This document shows positions 61,466-64,000 of a stretch of 64,000 nucleotides of DNA, piece after piece. Made by a program: the position numbers and the translations under genes. The notes under the pieces are model-generated. The model made no database searches. It was given only the letters and a program-made list of their open reading frames with translations, and was not told where the DNA came from. Source of the DNA: an uncultured Verrucomicrobiota bacterium (GTDB lineage: Bacteria > Verrucomicrobiota > Verrucomicrobiia > Opitutales > Opitutaceae); assembly GCA_903906135.1 (NCBI GenBank), contig CAIVJE010000123.1:33656-97655 (forward strand), written 5' to 3'. Position 1 is the first letter of the stretch, and every line of letters begins with the position of its first letter.

Positions 61466-62146
61466 ATGGAAACACTGCATGTGCCCGCCACCCTTCCGGT
61501 GATGACCCTGCCCGATACAGTATTCTTTCCGCAGGCATTGCTCCCGTTGCATATATTCGAGCCCCGCTACCAAGAGATGCTGCGTGACGTGTTAGCCCAT
61601 GATCGGCTTTTCGCCATCGCTCGACTTAATCCTCTGGGCAAAAAAAAATCCGGCCAAGCAGAACCCCTGCACCACATCGCCTCGGTTGGCATTATTCGCG
61701 CCTGCCAGAAAGGAGACAATGACACCTCGAACCTCCTCCTCCAAGGACTATGCCGCGTGGAAGTGAAATCGATTGTCAGAGAGGAGCCCTATCGAGTTAT
61801 CGCCGTCCAGCCGATCGTCACCACCGCTGGATCTAATCAGGCCGAACTGGAAATCCTTCGCCTAGAAGTTATGCGCCTCATCAATTTACGCCGGCGACTG
61901 GGCACGCCAGCCCCAAAGGGCATCACGCAATTCCTTGAGAGCATTGATGATATTGATGCCTTTGCGGACATCGCGGCTTTTAATCTCTGCGAAGATAGCG
62001 CCGTCAAACAGCAACTCCTAGAAACGCTCGAGACGCGCCGCCGGCTACAGCTTTTTGCCAATTCACTCAAAGCCGAGATCCAAGCGCAACGCCTGCGCCG
62101 CAAACTACAAGGCCCGCTCACAGACGACCAGATCGTGGATAATTAA
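61466..62146 (+). CDS. LON peptidase substrate-binding domain protein
   Basis: LPDTVFFPQALLPLHIFEPRYQEMLRDVL, GLCRVEV. Confidence 0.92.
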   Translation: METLHVPATLPVMTLPDTVFFPQALLPLHIFEPRYQEMLRDVLAHDRLFAIARLNPLGKKKSGQAEPLHHIASVGIIRACQKGDNDTSNLLLQGLCRVEVKSIVREEPYRVIAVQPIVTTAGSNQAELEILRLEVMRLINLRRRLGTPAPKGITQFLESIDDIDAFADIAAFNLCEDSAVKQQLLETLETRRRLQLFANSLKAEIQAQRLRRKLQGPLTDDQIVDN

Positions 62147-62233
62147 ATCAGCTCCCGAAAATGGGTTGTTTTCTTTGCGCTAACAGGTCCTGACGAGATT
62201 CATTTTATCGAAAATACCTCAACCATCCCTCCC

Positions 62234-63646
62234 ATGCCCCTTTACCGCTTGGTCTGTCTTGTCGCATTTTTACTCTATTCAAACCTCCCAGCGGCCGAGC
62301 CGACCGGGACAGCGAATTGGGCGGCGGTAAATGAAGAGTCCCTGCGACATTTTTCGGCGCTAGTTCGACTCGATACCTCCGATCCTCCGGGCGGCGAGCG
62401 CCTGGCCGTTGAGTACCTCAAGAGCGTGCTCGATGCCGCGGGCATAGAAAACAAAGTTTTCTCCAATGATCCCAATCGGCCCAATCTCGTGGCCCGACTG
62501 CGCGGCAACGGTTCCAAGCGCCCGTTGCTCATCATGGGCCACACCGACACGGTCAACGTAGATCCGAAGAAGTGGAAACACCCACCATTCTCAGCCGCCC
62601 GCGAGGACGGCTACATTTACGGGCGAGGCACGGTTGATGATAAAGACAACGTGACCGCCTGCTTAATGACCATGCTGCTGCTCAAACGGAACCAAGTGGC
62701 GCTGGACCGTGATGTCATTTTCTTGGCCGAGGCCGGCGAGGAAGGATCAACCCAGTTCGGCATCCAATTCATGGTGAAAGAGCACTGGGCGGAAATCGAC
62801 GCCGAGTTCTGTCTCGCCGAGGGCGCGAGTGTCGTGCGCACCGGCGGCCAGGTGCAGTACGGCGCGGTGCAGACTACAGAAAAAATCCCCCAACGCATTC
62901 GGCTCATCGCCCGAGGAGTGGCCGGTCATGGCTCTGTGCCGTTGCGCTCGAACGCGGTCGTCCATCTCGCCCGCGCCATTGTCAGTATTGCCGAGTGGCA
63001 AACCCCCATGCGCCTCAACGAAACCACCCGCACCTTCTTCGAGCGACTGGCCACGATTAGTAACGAGGAGGATGCCGCTCGCTACCGCCTGATTCTGAAG
63101 GGCGATGAAGCGGGCACCGCGCAAGAACATCTGGCCGTGCATGAGCCCAGATATTATTCGACGCTGCACACTTCAATTTCGCCCAATATCATCGGTGGCG
63201 GCTACCGAGTGAACGTCATCCCCTCGGAGACGGAAGCCACGCTGGATGTGCGAGCGCTGCCCGATGAGGAGATGCCACGCTTCCTCGAACAGATGCGGCA
63301 GTTAATCAATAATCCCGCCATCACGGTGGAAGTGGCCCCAGGCCACACTCGGCCGGGTGCACCGCCATCCAGCCTGCACACGGATGCCTTCGAGGTGATT
63401 GAGGCGATGATCAAACGGCACTACGGAGTCATCACCCTGCCGATCATGAGCACCGGCGCGACGGATATGGCCTACTTGCGCGCCCGCGGTATCCAATCTT
63501 TTGGGATTGGTCCCATGATCGACAGCGAGGATGGTCGTAAGGGCTACGGTGCCCACAGCGACCAAGAACGGATTCTCGAGGAGGCGATCTATAAATTCGT
63601 CCACTTCAACTACGATGTGGTCATAGCTCTCGCAGGGAAGCAGTGA
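62234..63646 (+). CDS. M20 family metallopeptidase
   Basis: LVRLDTSDPPG, MGHTDTVNVDPKKW, GRGTVDDKDNV, AEAGEEGS; N-terminal signal. Confidence 0.93.
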   Translation: MPLYRLVCLVAFLLYSNLPAAEPTGTANWAAVNEESLRHFSALVRLDTSDPPGGERLAVEYLKSVLDAAGIENKVFSNDPNRPNLVARLRGNGSKRPLLIMGHTDTVNVDPKKWKHPPFSAAREDGYIYGRGTVDDKDNVTACLMTMLLLKRNQVALDRDVIFLAEAGEEGSTQFGIQFMVKEHWAEIDAEFCLAEGASVVRTGGQVQYGAVQTTEKIPQRIRLIARGVAGHGSVPLRSNAVVHLARAIVSIAEWQTPMRLNETTRTFFERLATISNEEDAARYRLILKGDEAGTAQEHLAVHEPRYYSTLHTSISPNIIGGGYRVNVIPSETEATLDVRALPDEEMPRFLEQMRQLINNPAITVEVAPGHTRPGAPPSSLHTDAFEVIEAMIKRHYGVITLPIMSTGATDMAYLRARGIQSFGIGPMIDSEDGRKGYGAHSDQERILEEAIYKFVHFNYDVVIALAGKQ

Positions 63647-63685
63647 TCGTCGTCGATCCAACATTTTAACCCCGTAAGCTTAAAC

Positions 63686-63761
63686 TGGAGCCGCTTGTCG
63701 GATTTGAACCGACGACCTACTCATTACGAATGAGTCGCTCTACCAACTGAGCTAAAGCGGC
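63686..63761 (-). tRNA. tRNA-Thr (anticodon CGT), CCA encoded
   Basis: Minus strand GCCGCTT...AGCTCAGTTGGTAGAGC...ACTCA TTCGTAA TGAGT...GGTTCAAATCC...AAGCGGCTCCA; cloverleaf closes. Confidence 0.95.
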
Positions 63762-63888
63762 GAAAACTGGAGCGGCATTCGGCGCATTTGCCTCCAGCGA
63801 GGCAAGCATTTTTGTGGCCAACCCACCTCCGTTCCTAGCGGGAAGCGGGGGTCGGCTCCACCCCTCTCCCCTTGGGGACGGCATTACC

Positions 63889-63999
63889 CTAGCCCCAATG
63901 CCGGATAGCCCACAGTGAGAGAACACTCACTGCCAGCCACAGGATGATACCGTGTGCGAAAGGCCGCCACCCCACCGTCTTGAGCAGACTAGGCGATAG
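63889..63999 (-). CDS. C-terminal fragment of a membrane protein, possibly YeiH/UPF0324 family, truncated by window edge
   Basis: Minus strand reads LSPSLLKTVGWRPFAHGIILWLAVSVLSLWAIRHWG-stop, resembling a YeiH C-terminus. Confidence 0.5.
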   Translation of the reverse strand, partial: LSPSLLKTVGWRPFAHGIILWLAVSVLSLWAIRHWG

Positions 64000-64000
64000 G

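Overview
The window looks like a chromosomal segment of a Verrucomicrobiota (Opitutales-like) bacterium; the taxon is inferred from gene content, not computed. It is gene-dense and mostly housekeeping: ligA, rnhB, rnhC, mutY, rpsU, dnaE, hemA, lpxB, pepT, nrdB-nrdA, rsmH, ysxC/yihA, phoH-like, dnaK-groES-groEL and tRNA-Thr(CGT). Accessory content includes an Rrf2/ABC-transporter locus, a sugar-acid-type catabolic cluster, an Oar-like TonB-dependent receptor, and three tandem TMTC-like membrane/TPR proteins. I found no CRISPR array, prophage or transposase. The most notable signals are: (1) a NrdB with Leu at the tyrosyl-radical position and all metal ligands kept (predicted class Ic, Mn/Fe-type), paired with a NrdA that appears to carry up to three ATP-cone-like domains; (2) nested and mutually exclusive helices in the nrdB 5' region, resembling a structured RNA leader; (3) a ~976 bp gap-free direct repeat shared by the outer two of the three TMTC-like genes, skipping the middle one; (4) a hairpin holding the dnaK Shine-Dalgarno in its loop directly before the start codon.
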